A stretch of DNA of 64,000 nt from Ruegeria discodermiae. GTDB taxonomy: Bacteria; Pseudomonadota; Alphaproteobacteria; Rhodobacterales; Rhodobacteraceae. This document shows, piece by piece, positions 42,663 through 51,818 of this stretch. A model generated the notes under the pieces. The model was not told where the DNA came from. It was given only the letters and a program-made list of their open reading frames with translations, and did no database searches. Position numbers and translations under genes: made by a program. Each line of letters begins with the position of its first letter. Within the stretch, counting starts at the first letter, position 1. The stretch is taken from NCBI RefSeq assembly GCF_030758345.1, contig NZ_JAVAMO010000010.1, forward strand, positions 94,839 through 158,838, in the 5' to 3' direction.

Positions 42663-42771
42663 TCAACGGGCCCGTCCGGGCATTTGCTCGCAGACCATGA
42701 TCTTGCGTCGCGGTTCGGGCAGGGGTCTGGTGCCTTCGTGGGTTTCGGTATCGACCGGTGCCCGAGGCGCG

Positions 42772-43491
42772 CTAGCGGCGGACGAAAAAGGTGCCAAGGA
42801 AGTCGGGAGCCCGCGCGCCGCATTGGGTTTGCTTGAGCTTTTGGTTCACTGCGTCATCAGGAACATAAAGGCCGGTTCCCAACCTGTTCAACGTGACGAT
42901 CACGGCACCACCCGAGGACGCCGTCAGGGTCGTGCCATCGGCGCGACCTTCGCCGGACACGGGGCCGCAGGTGTAATTTGCGCCGTCTCCCTCGAACTCC
43001 ACCTTGAGGTTTTCGTCTGACACGTTGGTCACATGGAGTTCCATTTCTCCGAACGGGCCGTCATAGATGCCCGACCAACCAGGCGGAATGTCGTAGCTTT
43101 CCGTAAGGTGACGCAAGCGGTCCAGATAAGCCGAGGCAATGCATTCTGTGTCACCTCCACAGCGATTCCGGTGCTTGATCCAGAGCCTCTGATCATCCCT
43201 GAGCGTTTCGAATGCCTTCGTTTGCAGGCCCGGCAAAATCGCTTTGTAGCTGCGCGCCATCTCGTCATCCAGGGTTCCCAGATCGGAATTGGTGCAGATC
43301 GCCGTCTCTGTTTGGGTGCTTGCCTTTGCGCAATCGAAAGACTGCGCATTGGCCGGGCTTGTGCCCACCACGGCGATTGTAGCAGCGATAGCCACCCAAG
43401 GTGTGGCGATCGGCGCATTCACTGCGCGCAGCATCTGTGCCCTCACATTGACAGACAAAGACCTGCGAAGCATGCGCGTGTGTTTTTTCAT
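42772..43491 (-). CDS. LprI-like (DUF1311) secreted protein
   Basis: A 239-residue protein. The start at 43491 gives an N-terminus with a basic segment and hydrophobic core (IAATIAVVGTSPANA), a signal-like sequence. The mature part begins with an LprI/DUF1311 domain, SFDCAKASTQTETAIC and LRDDQRLWIKHRNRC, with four conserved cysteines likely forming disulphides. The C-terminal half is a beta-rich extension. LprI-like domains inhibit lysozyme in some bacteria. It is a single-gene unit, convergent with the acyl-CoA dehydrogenase. Confidence 0.8.
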   Translation of the reverse strand: MKKHTRMLRRSLSVNVRAQMLRAVNAPIATPWVAIAATIAVVGTSPANAQSFDCAKASTQTETAICTNSDLGTLDDEMARSYKAILPGLQTKAFETLRDDQRLWIKHRNRCGGDTECIASAYLDRLRHLTESYDIPPGWSGIYDGPFGEMELHVTNVSDENLKVEFEGDGANYTCGPVSGEGRADGTTLTASSGGAVIVTLNRLGTGLYVPDDAVNQKLKQTQCGARAPDFLGTFFVRR

Positions 43492-43644
43492 TGTCTGACC
43501 TGCTCTATCATCCACCTGCCCTGTCCTAACAGGCAAGCTTCGCGAGGGCGAGTGTCTGAGGGATCAGACCAGCTTTAAGCGGAACGGAACATGCTCGGTT
43601 ACGCGGGAAATACATCCCTGCCATCAGACCAGCGATCGCGCAGA

Positions 43645-44349
43645 TTACACTGACCGGGTGATGCCGCCATCCACTCGAATGTTCTGCCCAGTAATATAGC
43701 CACCGCCCTGGGAGGCGAGAAAAGCCACGACCGAGGCGATCTCTTCATAGCTGTTACCATAGCGGCCCATCGGGATGCGGGAGCGGAATTCTTCCTTTTC
43801 CGGGAGGCTGTCGATAAAGCCCGGCAGAACGTTGTTCATACGGATGTTGTCGGCGGCGTAGCGGTCGGCATAAAGCTTGGTGAAAGCCGCCAGTCCGGCC
43901 CGGAACACGCCCGAGGTCGGAAAGACCGGATCAGGCTCGAAGGCGGCGAAGGTCGAGATGTTGATGATCGATCCGCCGCCCTGCGCCTGCATGATCGGGG
44001 TGACCAGACGCGAGGGGCGCACGGCATTGAGGAAATAGACCTCCATCCCCAGATGCCAATCCTCGTCGCTCAGTTCCAGCACCTCATTGCGAGGGCCATG
44101 ACCTGCGGAGTTGATCATCACATCGACGCGGCCCCAATGGGCCATTGCCGCATCCACCAGCTTTTGCAGATCCTCGTTGGACTGGTTGGAGCCGGTCACG
44201 CCGACGCCCCCCAACTCCCGCGCCAGCGCCTCGCCTTTGCCCGAGGACGACAGAATGCCAACCTTATATCCATCTGCCGCCAGCCGTCGTGCTGCATCGG
44301 CCCCCATGCCGCTGCCCCCTGCCGAGATCAGAGCCACTTTATCTGCCAT
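43645..44349 (-). CDS. SDR-family protein lacking the usual Tyr-Lys pair
   Basis: A 234-residue short-chain dehydrogenase/reductase. The cofactor loop is LISAGGSGMGADAARRL and the NNAG-like motif is MINSAGHGPRN. At the place of the catalytic YxxxK there is TSGVFRAGLAAFTK, so neither the tyrosine nor the lysine is present, although the fold is conserved. The start at 44349 follows an AGGAG box. It may be a non-redox NAD(P)-binding protein or use a different chemistry. It is next to the LysR gene and the reductive dehalogenase. Confidence 0.83.
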   Translation of the reverse strand: MADKVALISAGGSGMGADAARRLAADGYKVGILSSSGKGEALARELGGVGVTGSNQSNEDLQKLVDAAMAHWGRVDVMINSAGHGPRNEVLELSDEDWHLGMEVYFLNAVRPSRLVTPIMQAQGGGSIINISTFAAFEPDPVFPTSGVFRAGLAAFTKLYADRYAADNIRMNNVLPGFIDSLPEKEEFRSRIPMGRYGNSYEEIASVVAFLASQGGGYITGQNIRVDGGITRSV

Positions 44350-44452
44350 CTCATCATCTCCTGCTGATGTGTTTAGGACAAGATGGCGGTCTGTGCCGGT
44401 TTTCGCCAATCAGTTTCCCGATCTCGTGACTGTAGAAAATCTATCGGGAAGC

Positions 44453-45373
44453 CTATGGCTCGACACCTGAACGATCCGCCAGAGGGCGCGCGACCGCTTC
44501 GATCCGATCCCGCAGCCAGCGATGCGCCGGATCAGCCTGCGAGCGCTCATGCCAGACCATGTAGATCGAGACCGGCGGGCAGTCGAAGGGCAGGGGCGCG
44601 CAGTCAAGGCTGGCCAGCGGTCCCAGCCTCATCAGCGCGGTATCGGTCGAGATCAACCGGCTGCCGCGCAGAAAAGGCGGGATCGCGTTGAAATGGGGCA
44701 GGGTCACGACCGGTGGGCGCATCTGGCCCTGATCGACACCGCGCAGCGCGACCTGCGCGCTGCGCCCATCCGCAAACCGGACCGCGACATGATCGGAACT
44801 GCAGTATTCGTCCCATGTCAGGGGCGGGTCGCGCATTGTGGCGTCGTAATAAATCCGCATCGGGCTGGTCAGCAGGTGTTTCTGATAGAGGTCACGCGTG
44901 TCCGGCGGCAGCGGAGTCAGCATCAGCTGGCAGCGATTGCTGCGCAGCAGATCGGCATCCGGAACCCCCGAGGGCACGAAATCCAGCCGCAGACCGATCC
45001 CCTGCGTAAGGCTGTCCCGCAGCAGCGCCGGAAAGATCAGATCGCGCGGCATGTCATTGGTCGCAATAGCGAATTGCATCCCCTCGCGTTGCGGATCGAA
45101 GGGGCGTGCATCGGTCAGCGCCTTCATGCGGTCGAGCACGTTTTGCACCGGCTCTTTCAGGGTCAGCGCCCGCTCGGTCGGGATCAGACCCTGCCCGGAG
45201 CGGACAAAAAGCGGATCGCCCAGCACCCTGCGCAGCTTGCCCAGCGTATGGCTCATGGCCGATTGCGTGACACCCATCCGGTCGGCAGCTTTGGAGACAG
45301 AGCTTTCTTCCAGAATGGTCAGAAAGCAGCGCAGCACCTTGCCGTCGAGATCAGTAAAATCGAAATCATTCAT
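44453..45373 (-). CDS. LysR-family transcriptional regulator
   Basis: A 306-residue regulator. The N-terminal helix-turn-helix reads FLTILEESSVSKAADRMGVT and QSAMSHTLGKLRRVLGDPLF, with the usual LysR signature, and the C-terminal periplasmic-binding-like domain follows. The ATG at 45373 coincides with an inverted repeat (45371-45393) that could be its own operator. It is divergent from the reductive dehalogenase fusion, 74 bp away, and is therefore its likely regulator, perhaps sensing a halogenated aromatic acid. Confidence 0.9.
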   Translation of the reverse strand: MNDFDFTDLDGKVLRCFLTILEESSVSKAADRMGVTQSAMSHTLGKLRRVLGDPLFVRSGQGLIPTERALTLKEPVQNVLDRMKALTDARPFDPQREGMQFAIATNDMPRDLIFPALLRDSLTQGIGLRLDFVPSGVPDADLLRSNRCQLMLTPLPPDTRDLYQKHLLTSPMRIYYDATMRDPPLTWDEYCSSDHVAVRFADGRSAQVALRGVDQGQMRPPVVTLPHFNAIPPFLRGSRLISTDTALMRLGPLASLDCAPLPFDCPPVSIYMVWHERSQADPAHRWLRDRIEAVARPLADRSGVEP

Positions 45374-45393
45374 GCCGGTTATTAATAGGCATG
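45371..45393. promoter_or_regulatory. Candidate LysR binding site
   Basis: CATGCC (45371-45376) and GGCATG (45388-45393) form a perfect inverted repeat around the AT-rich centre ggttattaata, in the short gap between the divergent lysR and dehalogenase genes. Spacing fits the interrupted palindrome bound by LysR regulators. Confidence 0.5.
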
Positions 45394-45447
45394 AATAGAT
45401 TTGCTGTCGATGACGGGGTAAACCTGTCTGACCAACAGGAGGATCAG

Positions 45448-48400
45448 ATGGGGTTCCGGGTATTTTCGGATCGCAAGCGCCCGGTTCATATGGGGCCATA
45501 TCCGCTTGAGCGGCTGGCGCGCCAGACCGGGGTGGTGCGCTACGGCGACGTGCCCGCGATGGCCCCGCTCAGCTTCGCTCGGCCAGAGCAGCCCGAAAGC
45601 ATCGTCAACGCGATGGGCGAGTTTCAAGCAATGATGGATGCGATCCGCGAGGGGCACGCGAACCCGGTGCGCTCGGATATTCCCGAAAACCCGCTTGAGC
45701 GCGCCAACCACCTGAAAGCCTTCGGCTATTTCAACGATGCCTCGATGATGGGGATCGGCCCGCTGGACCCCGAAGCATTGCTGTCCGCGCCGCGCCGCAA
45801 CCCCGAGATCGACCGGCTCGCCCATGCGCTGAAAACCCGCCAGACCAAGACGCTGGCCTCGGGCATCGACATGATCATGGCGGATCTGAAAGAGGCGATG
45901 GCGGCGCAACCCAGCTCGATCAACGGGCATAGCCTCGCCATCGTGTTTCTCTACGAACACCACCGCGATCCAGAACCGGACGAGCCGGGCAGTGACTGGA
46001 TCCTGGATGCGCAGGATCACCGGGCCTGTCTGCGGGCCAGCGAGAACGCGGTGGTGATCGCGCAATATATCCGCCTGCTGGGGTTCTCGGCGCGGGCCCA
46101 TAGCGTGACCTCAAGCGATGTCGATCTGAACAGGCTGGCGGTCGCGGCGGGGCTGGCCTCGGTCGAGGGTGGGGTGTTGAACGCGCCGTGGCTGGGGCCG
46201 CGCTTTGGTCTGGCGGCGGTGACCACGGATATGTCTCTGGCTCATGATATGCCCTTGGCCCCAGAGCAGCCCTGGCTCAAGGTCAACGGACCGGCCTGGT
46301 GGCTGGGCGCGGGCTTTGCCAAATCCGCGCTGAACCGCGACCCATACGCAAAGCGACGCTATATGGATGGCGCGCATCCTTTCGAAGACCTGAAGCGGGT
46401 CGACACGCCCACCACCTACATTGACGAGGCCAATGTGGCGAAGGTGCCCAAGCGCACCGACATGTTCGCGCGCGCGCTGTTTGGTGACATGGGCAAGGCT
46501 CTGCAGGATGGCGCCAAGGGTGGCAAATACGTGATGAAATCTGCGCCAAGCTCTGCCCAGCGGCGGGCGCTGGGTGCGTTTGTCCTGTTGCAGGATGGCG
46601 AGAGCGCAAGTGTGGCAAAACCCACCGATGGTGCCCGCAATGCCGCCAATCTCAAGGCCGCGACCTATTTCCTGGGCGTGGATGCGGTTGGTCTGTCGCG
46701 CTGCCCGGACTGGGCGTGGTATTCGCATGACGCCACGGGCGAAGAGATCAGGCCGCCCCATGATCAGGCGATCAGCATGATCATCGATCAGGGCTATGAG
46801 ACGATGGACGGCGCCAGCGGCGATGACTGGATAAGCGTTGCCCAATCCATGCGCGCCTATCTGCGGTTTTCGCTGCTCGGTGGCGTGATCGCCCAACAGA
46901 TCCGCAACCTCGGCTACAAGGCCCGTGCCCATACGGTGATGGATGGCGAGGTGCTGCAGCCGCCGCTCCTTCTGCTCAGTGGGCTGGGCGAGGTCAGCCG
47001 GATCGGCGAGGTGATCCTGAACCCCTATCTGGGGCCGCGTCTGAAATCGGGCGCGGTGACCACCGACATGCCGATGAGTCATGACAAGCCGATCGATTTC
47101 GGGCTGCAGAGCTTTTGCGAAAGCTGCAACAAATGCGCGCGCGAATGCCCCTCGGGTGCGATCACTGCCGGGCCGAAGCGGATGTTCAACGGCTATGAAA
47201 TCTGGAAATCGGACAGCCAGAAATGCGCCACCTACCGGATCACCACGCCCGGCGGCGCGATGTGCGGACGCTGTATGAAGACCTGCCCCTGGAACCTCGA
47301 AGGTCTCTTTTCCGAACGGCCCTTCCGTTGGGCCGCGATGAACATCCCCGCTGCCGCGCCCATGCTGGCAAAGCTGGATGATGCCGTGGGCAATGGCGGG
47401 TTGAACGAGACCAAGAAATGGTGGTGGGATGTCGAGCGGGCCGCGGATGGCGCCTTTCGCCCGTCTGAACATCCGCTGAACCGACGCGGGCTGCAGAAAG
47501 ATCTGGACCTGAAATACGAGGATCAGACATTGGCGGTCTACCCCGCACCGCTGGCCCCGCATCCCTGGCCCTATCCCTTCCCGATGGATCGCGAGGCCGG
47601 GATCGCCGCTTATGAGGCGCTGGTGAGCGCTGAAGAATACAAAACGCGGCTGTCGGATTGCGACACCTCCGTCATTCATCGCTACAGCATAGACGGTGAT
47701 GCGCCGGTCATGCGGGTGGCCTTGTCCAAGGTGGACGCGATGACCGACGATGTCACCAAGTACGAGTTCACTACGGTGGATGGAACGCCCCTGCCGAACT
47801 GGACCGCCGGGGCGCATCTGGACGTGCTGGTTGCACCGGAATACCTGCGGCAATACTCGATGTCGGGTGATCCTGCGGACCAGAGCAAATACCAGATCGG
47901 CGTGCTGCGCGAAGACGAAGGGCGCGGCGGCTCGGCCCTGCTGCACCGGATATTTGACGAAGGGCGCAAGGTCTTCATCTCAAAACCGATCAACCATTTC
48001 GAACTGGATGAAACCGCCAGCAGGACCTTTCTGATGGGCGGCGGCATCGGCATCACGCCGATGATCGCCTTTGCCCACCGCCTGCATGCGCTGGGCGCCG
48101 AGTTCGAGCTGCATTATTCCGCCAGCACGCGGGCCTCTGCGGGATATCTGGACGACCTGGCCGCAGCCCCTTGGGCCGATCACGTGCACCTGCATATCTC
48201 GGATGAGGGGACGCGCGCGGATCTGGATGCGATTCTGTCGGGGTATCATCCCGGCTGGCATGTCTATACCTGCGGCCCGGATCGCTACATGGAGGCGGTG
48301 ATGCAGGCCGCCGAGGCGCAGGGCTTCCCGGAGGAGGCGCGGCATCTGGAGTATTTTTCGGTCCCCGAGCAGCCAGACTATGAGAACCACGAATTCACCG

Positions 48401-48654
48401 TGAAACTGACCCGCTCGGGCCGCAACATCCTTGTGCCAAAAGACAAGGATGCGGCGCAGGTTCTGGTCGAACACGGCATTCATGTGGATGTGAAATGTTC
48501 CGACGGCATCTGCGGGGTGTGCAAATGCGGGCTGGTCTCGGGCGCGGTTGAGCATCGCGATTTTGTGCTGTCGGCCAAACAGCGCGACGGGGCGATCATC
48601 CTGTGCCAGTCGCGCGCAGCCGAGCCGGGCGGCGTGGTCGAGATCGATCTCTGA
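45448..48654 (+). CDS. Self-sufficient reductive dehalogenase (RdhA - ferredoxin reductase fusion)
   Basis: A 1068-residue protein. Residues about 1-550 are reductive-dehalogenase-like with two similar segments (GFSARAHSVTSSDVD and GYKARAHTVMDGEV regions). Two [4Fe-4S] motifs follow: Cys557, 560, 563, 567 in FCESCNKCARECP, and Cys593, 606, 609, 613 ending CGRCMKTCPWN. The C-terminal third is a phthalate-dioxygenase-reductase-like module: flavin-binding LRQYSMSGDP, NAD-binding GGGIGITPM and a plant-type [2Fe-2S] (Cys1017, 1022, 1025, 1053). It should remove halogens from organic compounds with cobalamin and NAD(P)H-derived electrons, as for BhbA-type enzymes. No Tat signal is seen, so it is cytoplasmic. 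ATG 45448 follows AGGAGG. The divergent LysR gene is the likely regulator. Confidence 0.9.
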   Translation: MGFRVFSDRKRPVHMGPYPLERLARQTGVVRYGDVPAMAPLSFARPEQPESIVNAMGEFQAMMDAIREGHANPVRSDIPENPLERANHLKAFGYFNDASMMGIGPLDPEALLSAPRRNPEIDRLAHALKTRQTKTLASGIDMIMADLKEAMAAQPSSINGHSLAIVFLYEHHRDPEPDEPGSDWILDAQDHRACLRASENAVVIAQYIRLLGFSARAHSVTSSDVDLNRLAVAAGLASVEGGVLNAPWLGPRFGLAAVTTDMSLAHDMPLAPEQPWLKVNGPAWWLGAGFAKSALNRDPYAKRRYMDGAHPFEDLKRVDTPTTYIDEANVAKVPKRTDMFARALFGDMGKALQDGAKGGKYVMKSAPSSAQRRALGAFVLLQDGESASVAKPTDGARNAANLKAATYFLGVDAVGLSRCPDWAWYSHDATGEEIRPPHDQAISMIIDQGYETMDGASGDDWISVAQSMRAYLRFSLLGGVIAQQIRNLGYKARAHTVMDGEVLQPPLLLLSGLGEVSRIGEVILNPYLGPRLKSGAVTTDMPMSHDKPIDFGLQSFCESCNKCARECPSGAITAGPKRMFNGYEIWKSDSQKCATYRITTPGGAMCGRCMKTCPWNLEGLFSERPFRWAAMNIPAAAPMLAKLDDAVGNGGLNETKKWWWDVERAADGAFRPSEHPLNRRGLQKDLDLKYEDQTLAVYPAPLAPHPWPYPFPMDREAGIAAYEALVSAEEYKTRLSDCDTSVIHRYSIDGDAPVMRVALSKVDAMTDDVTKYEFTTVDGTPLPNWTAGAHLDVLVAPEYLRQYSMSGDPADQSKYQIGVLREDEGRGGSALLHRIFDEGRKVFISKPINHFELDETASRTFLMGGGIGITPMIAFAHRLHALGAEFELHYSASTRASAGYLDDLAAAPWADHVHLHISDEGTRADLDAILSGYHPGWHVYTCGPDRYMEAVMQAAEAQGFPEEARHLEYFSVPEQPDYENHEFTVKLTRSGRNILVPKDKDAAQVLVEHGIHVDVKCSDGICGVCKCGLVSGAVEHRDFVLSAKQRDGAIILCQSRAAEPGGVVEIDL

Positions 48655-48722
48655 GTGTGGTTCGTTCACGCTTGGACCTGCGTCGTCATCGCTCTAGGGT
48701 TCCGCCAAACAAGGGGATACGC

Positions 48723-49496
48723 ATGATCGACTGGGACGACGCCTTTGACAATTCCAGCTACGTGCCGGGGTCGGACACATTACCGGCGCGCTGGGCCGCC
48801 GAGGCCGCCGCGTTCCGCGACCAGACCGGAGAGCTCGACATCCCCTATGGCGACGCCCCCCGCAATCGCATGGACCTGTTTCGCCCAGATGGGGCCTGCA
48901 AGGGGCTGGTTGTCTTCATCCATGGGGGATACTGGCACAAGCTCGACAAAAGCTACTGGTCGCATCTGGCCCGTGGCCCGCTGTCGCAAGGCTGGGCGAT
49001 GGCGATCCCAAGCTACACGCTGGCGCCCGAGGCACGCCTGACCGTCATCGCGCAGGAAATAACTGAGGCCGTCAACGCCGCAGCAGGGCAGGTTGCGGGG
49101 CCGGTGCGGCTGATCGGTCATTCGGCGGGCGGCCATCTGGTCTCCCGTCTGGCCTGCGCCGATAGCGCGGTCACCACACGGCTGGACCGGGTGCTGTCGG
49201 TCAGCGGCATTCACGATCTGCGCCCTCTGCTGCACACACAGATGAACGCGGTGCTGGGTCTGGATGCGGCAGAGGCAGAGGCCGAGAGCCCGGCCCTACA
49301 CAAGCCGCGCCAGGGCGTGCAGGCGCATTTCTGGGTGGGCGCGCTTGAGCGGCCAGAACTGATCCGCCAGACCCGATTGATCGCCGAGGCCTGGCAAGCC
49401 CCGAACAGCTATGAACCAGAGCAGGACCATTTCTCGGTGATCGAAGGGCTGGGCCGCCCGCAGGCCCCTCTGTTGCGGGTCCTGCTGGAGGGCTGA
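48723..49496 (+). CDS. Alpha/beta hydrolase, kynurenine-formamidase-like
   Basis: A 257-residue alpha/beta hydrolase. The oxyanion motif is VVFIHGGYWHKLDKSYW and the nucleophile elbow is IGHSAGGH; a C-terminal DHFSVIEGL supplies the catalytic His. The HGGYW motif resembles bacterial arylformamidases. The ATG at 48723 follows AAGGGG. It starts 68 bp after the dehalogenase stop and may belong to the same unit, perhaps cleaving an ester or amide of the halogenated substrate. Confidence 0.86.
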   Translation: MIDWDDAFDNSSYVPGSDTLPARWAAEAAAFRDQTGELDIPYGDAPRNRMDLFRPDGACKGLVVFIHGGYWHKLDKSYWSHLARGPLSQGWAMAIPSYTLAPEARLTVIAQEITEAVNAAAGQVAGPVRLIGHSAGGHLVSRLACADSAVTTRLDRVLSVSGIHDLRPLLHTQMNAVLGLDAAEAEAESPALHKPRQGVQAHFWVGALERPELIRQTRLIAEAWQAPNSYEPEQDHFSVIEGLGRPQAPLLRVLLEG

Positions 49497-49626
49497 CAAC
49501 AAGGGTTGTGCTGTGCAAATGCCCAAACGGCCCACGCTTAGGAAAAAAACGTGACGTTTCGCCAATTGCGACTTGGCAGGCAGTGCCGAATTCGCGCAAT
49601 TAGGGGTTGTTCACGCTGGAGGGTAC

Positions 49627-50769
49627 ATGCGCCGTCTGATTCAGATTTCGGGAATCGCAACACTGTGTTTGTTCGCGGTGATCGCGCTCTATGGGCTGAG
49701 CGCGTTCCTCTATAACCGCCATCTGGTCGAATACGAGATCGAGGTTGCAGGCTGGCCAGAGGCCGAGGCGTTCAGCGAACCGACTGTCTGGCAGACCGAT
49801 CACCCAAAACGCGCACGCATTCTGGCGCTGGAGGGCGGCGCGATGTTCGGCCTTGCCGAGCTGGAGGTTCTAAAGGCGCTCGAAGAGAAATCCGGCAAAC
49901 GCATCTACGAAATGTTCGATTTCGTGGCGGGAGCCTCGACCGGCGCCATTATCAGCACGCTGTTGTTCTATCCCGATCCAAAAACCGGCGAACCGATGAC
50001 GGCTGCAGAGGCAATCGACGCCTATTCGCGCTTTGGCGCCGATGTGCTGGAAACTCCACTCCATCACAAGATCCTGACCGGAGGCGGGCTGTTTGGCCCG
50101 CTAATCCGCAACCAAGGTCGGATCGCGGTGGCAAACGAGTTGCTTGGCGACGGGCAGTTTAACGATCTGCTGCGCCCGGCCATGTTTCCGGCCTTTTCAC
50201 AGCAGAGCAACGGGCTGACGATCTTTCGCAATTGGGATGACGTTGAGGGCAATATGTATCTGCGCTCGCTCGTGACCGGAGTGACCAGCGCGCCGATCTA
50301 TTTTCCCGCGATCGTCTTTTCCGGTGCCCATGCGGACGGGCATTTCATCAGCGATCCGGCGATGATCCTGAATGCGCCGGGTGAAGTCGCTTATCTACAT
50401 GCCCGCACCCACTTGCCCGAGGCCGAGGAATTTGTGGTTGTTGCCCTCGGCACTGTCAGAAACGACTCGATCTCGGGCGAGATTGCCGAGCAGGGCGGGT
50501 TGATCCAGTGGTTCAAGCCGATGCTGCGCATGGTGTTCCGGGGCGAAGCAAGCGTCAGCGCCCATGCGCTGGAGCGCCATTCGGGCTTTGAGTCGACGAT
50601 TGATTTGCAGGCCTTCCTGCTGAAGCCCGAGGAACCCGCCGACGTGAACGAGTTCGATCCGAAGTCCGAAAACATCGCGCTCATCCGCAAGACCGGACAG
50701 CAGTTCGTGGCTGACAATCAGACGGTCCTCAACAAGATCGTCGGGATATTGACCGCCCCGACGGGCTGA
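49627..50769 (+). CDS. Patatin-like phospholipase
   Basis: A 380-residue protein with an N-terminal membrane segment (GIATLCLFAVIALYGLSAFL). The patatin motifs are ILALEGGAMFGLAELEVL for the glycine-rich oxyanion hole and FVAGASTGAIIS for the nucleophile G-x-S-x-G. The expected catalytic Asp is in HFISDPAMILNAP rather than the usual DGG/A. It is likely an inner-membrane-anchored lipase/acylhydrolase. ATG 49627 gives a typical lipid-anchored or signal-anchored N-terminus. Confidence 0.85.
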   Translation: MRRLIQISGIATLCLFAVIALYGLSAFLYNRHLVEYEIEVAGWPEAEAFSEPTVWQTDHPKRARILALEGGAMFGLAELEVLKALEEKSGKRIYEMFDFVAGASTGAIISTLLFYPDPKTGEPMTAAEAIDAYSRFGADVLETPLHHKILTGGGLFGPLIRNQGRIAVANELLGDGQFNDLLRPAMFPAFSQQSNGLTIFRNWDDVEGNMYLRSLVTGVTSAPIYFPAIVFSGAHADGHFISDPAMILNAPGEVAYLHARTHLPEAEEFVVVALGTVRNDSISGEIAEQGGLIQWFKPMLRMVFRGEASVSAHALERHSGFESTIDLQAFLLKPEEPADVNEFDPKSENIALIRKTGQQFVADNQTVLNKIVGILTAPTG

Positions 50770-50951
50770 AAGGTCGGGTCGGTCGATCAAGGCCGCGCGT
50801 CGGATTTTAGCGCCCGACCCGATAGTGCCAAACAAATCCGCCTTGATGGTGTGATTTTCCGGTGTTCTGATGATGGACGAGGGCGGGTTGCTGCACTAAC
50901 GTCCCGGCAAAAGCCCAGCGACTCTCATTTCAGGACATGCGAGGTAGATAG

Positions 50952-51818
50952 ATGGATTATCACAGCCCTGCCAGTTTCACCGAAGCCTCGGCGCTGGCCG
51001 CCGCGACAACGGGTGTGACCCGTTTTCTCGCGGGCGGGACCGATGTTCTGGTGCAATTGCGGTCCGAGATGGTGACGCCCGATCTGCTGATCGACATCAA
51101 GAAGATCGACGGCGTCAGCGACATCACCCGCACAGGTGATGGCGGCTGGACCCTCGGGGTCGCTGTCACCGGTGCCGAGATGAGCGAACATGGCGAACTG
51201 GGCCGCGAATGGCCCGGCATCGTTGAGGCGATGGATCTCATCGGCTCGACCCAGATCCAAGGACGTGCCACGCTGACCGGCAACCTTTGCAACGGCTCAC
51301 CAGCGGCGGATTCTGTTCCGGCGATGATTGCCGCGGGCGTGACCGTCACCGTGACCGGCCCTGACGCCGAGCGCATCGTGCCGGTCGAGGATATTCCGAC
51401 CGGACCCGGCAAGACCTCGCTGGCCAGGGGCGAGGTGATTTCGGCGGTGAATATTCCGCCGCGCGGCCAGAATGGTGGAGATGCGTATCTGCGTTTCATC
51501 CCGCGCACCGAGATGGATATCGCGGTGGTTGGCTGTGGCGTCAGCCTGCGGCTGGATGGAGATAATGTGACCGAGGCGCGGGTGTCGCTGGGCGCTGTGG
51601 CGCCCACCGTGCTGCTGGTCGAGGACTGCGCAAGCGCGATCATCGGCACCGCGCTGGATGACGCGGCGCTTGACGCGCTGGCAGCTGCGGCCTCGGCAGC
51701 CTGCAACCCGATTGATGACAAGCGTGGCACCATCGCGTTCCGTACCGAAGTGGCCGGGGTTCTGGCCAGGCGCGCCGCAAAAATCGCCTATGCCCGTGCG
51801 AAGGGAGAACAAGCATGA
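50952..51818 (+). CDS. Molybdenum hydroxylase FAD subunit (CoxM-like)
   Basis: A 288-residue FAD-binding subunit of the xanthine-dehydrogenase family. The FAD-pyrophosphate motif is TRFLAGGTDVLVQL and the second is TLTGNLCNGSPAADSVPA. It transfers electrons from the molybdenum centre and [2Fe-2S] clusters of its partner subunits to an acceptor. It is the first gene of a three-subunit operon, with the next start overlapping its stop by four bases. Confidence 0.92.
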   Translation: MDYHSPASFTEASALAAATTGVTRFLAGGTDVLVQLRSEMVTPDLLIDIKKIDGVSDITRTGDGGWTLGVAVTGAEMSEHGELGREWPGIVEAMDLIGSTQIQGRATLTGNLCNGSPAADSVPAMIAAGVTVTVTGPDAERIVPVEDIPTGPGKTSLARGEVISAVNIPPRGQNGGDAYLRFIPRTEMDIAVVGCGVSLRLDGDNVTEARVSLGAVAPTVLLVEDCASAIIGTALDDAALDALAAAASAACNPIDDKRGTIAFRTEVAGVLARRAAKIAYARAKGEQA

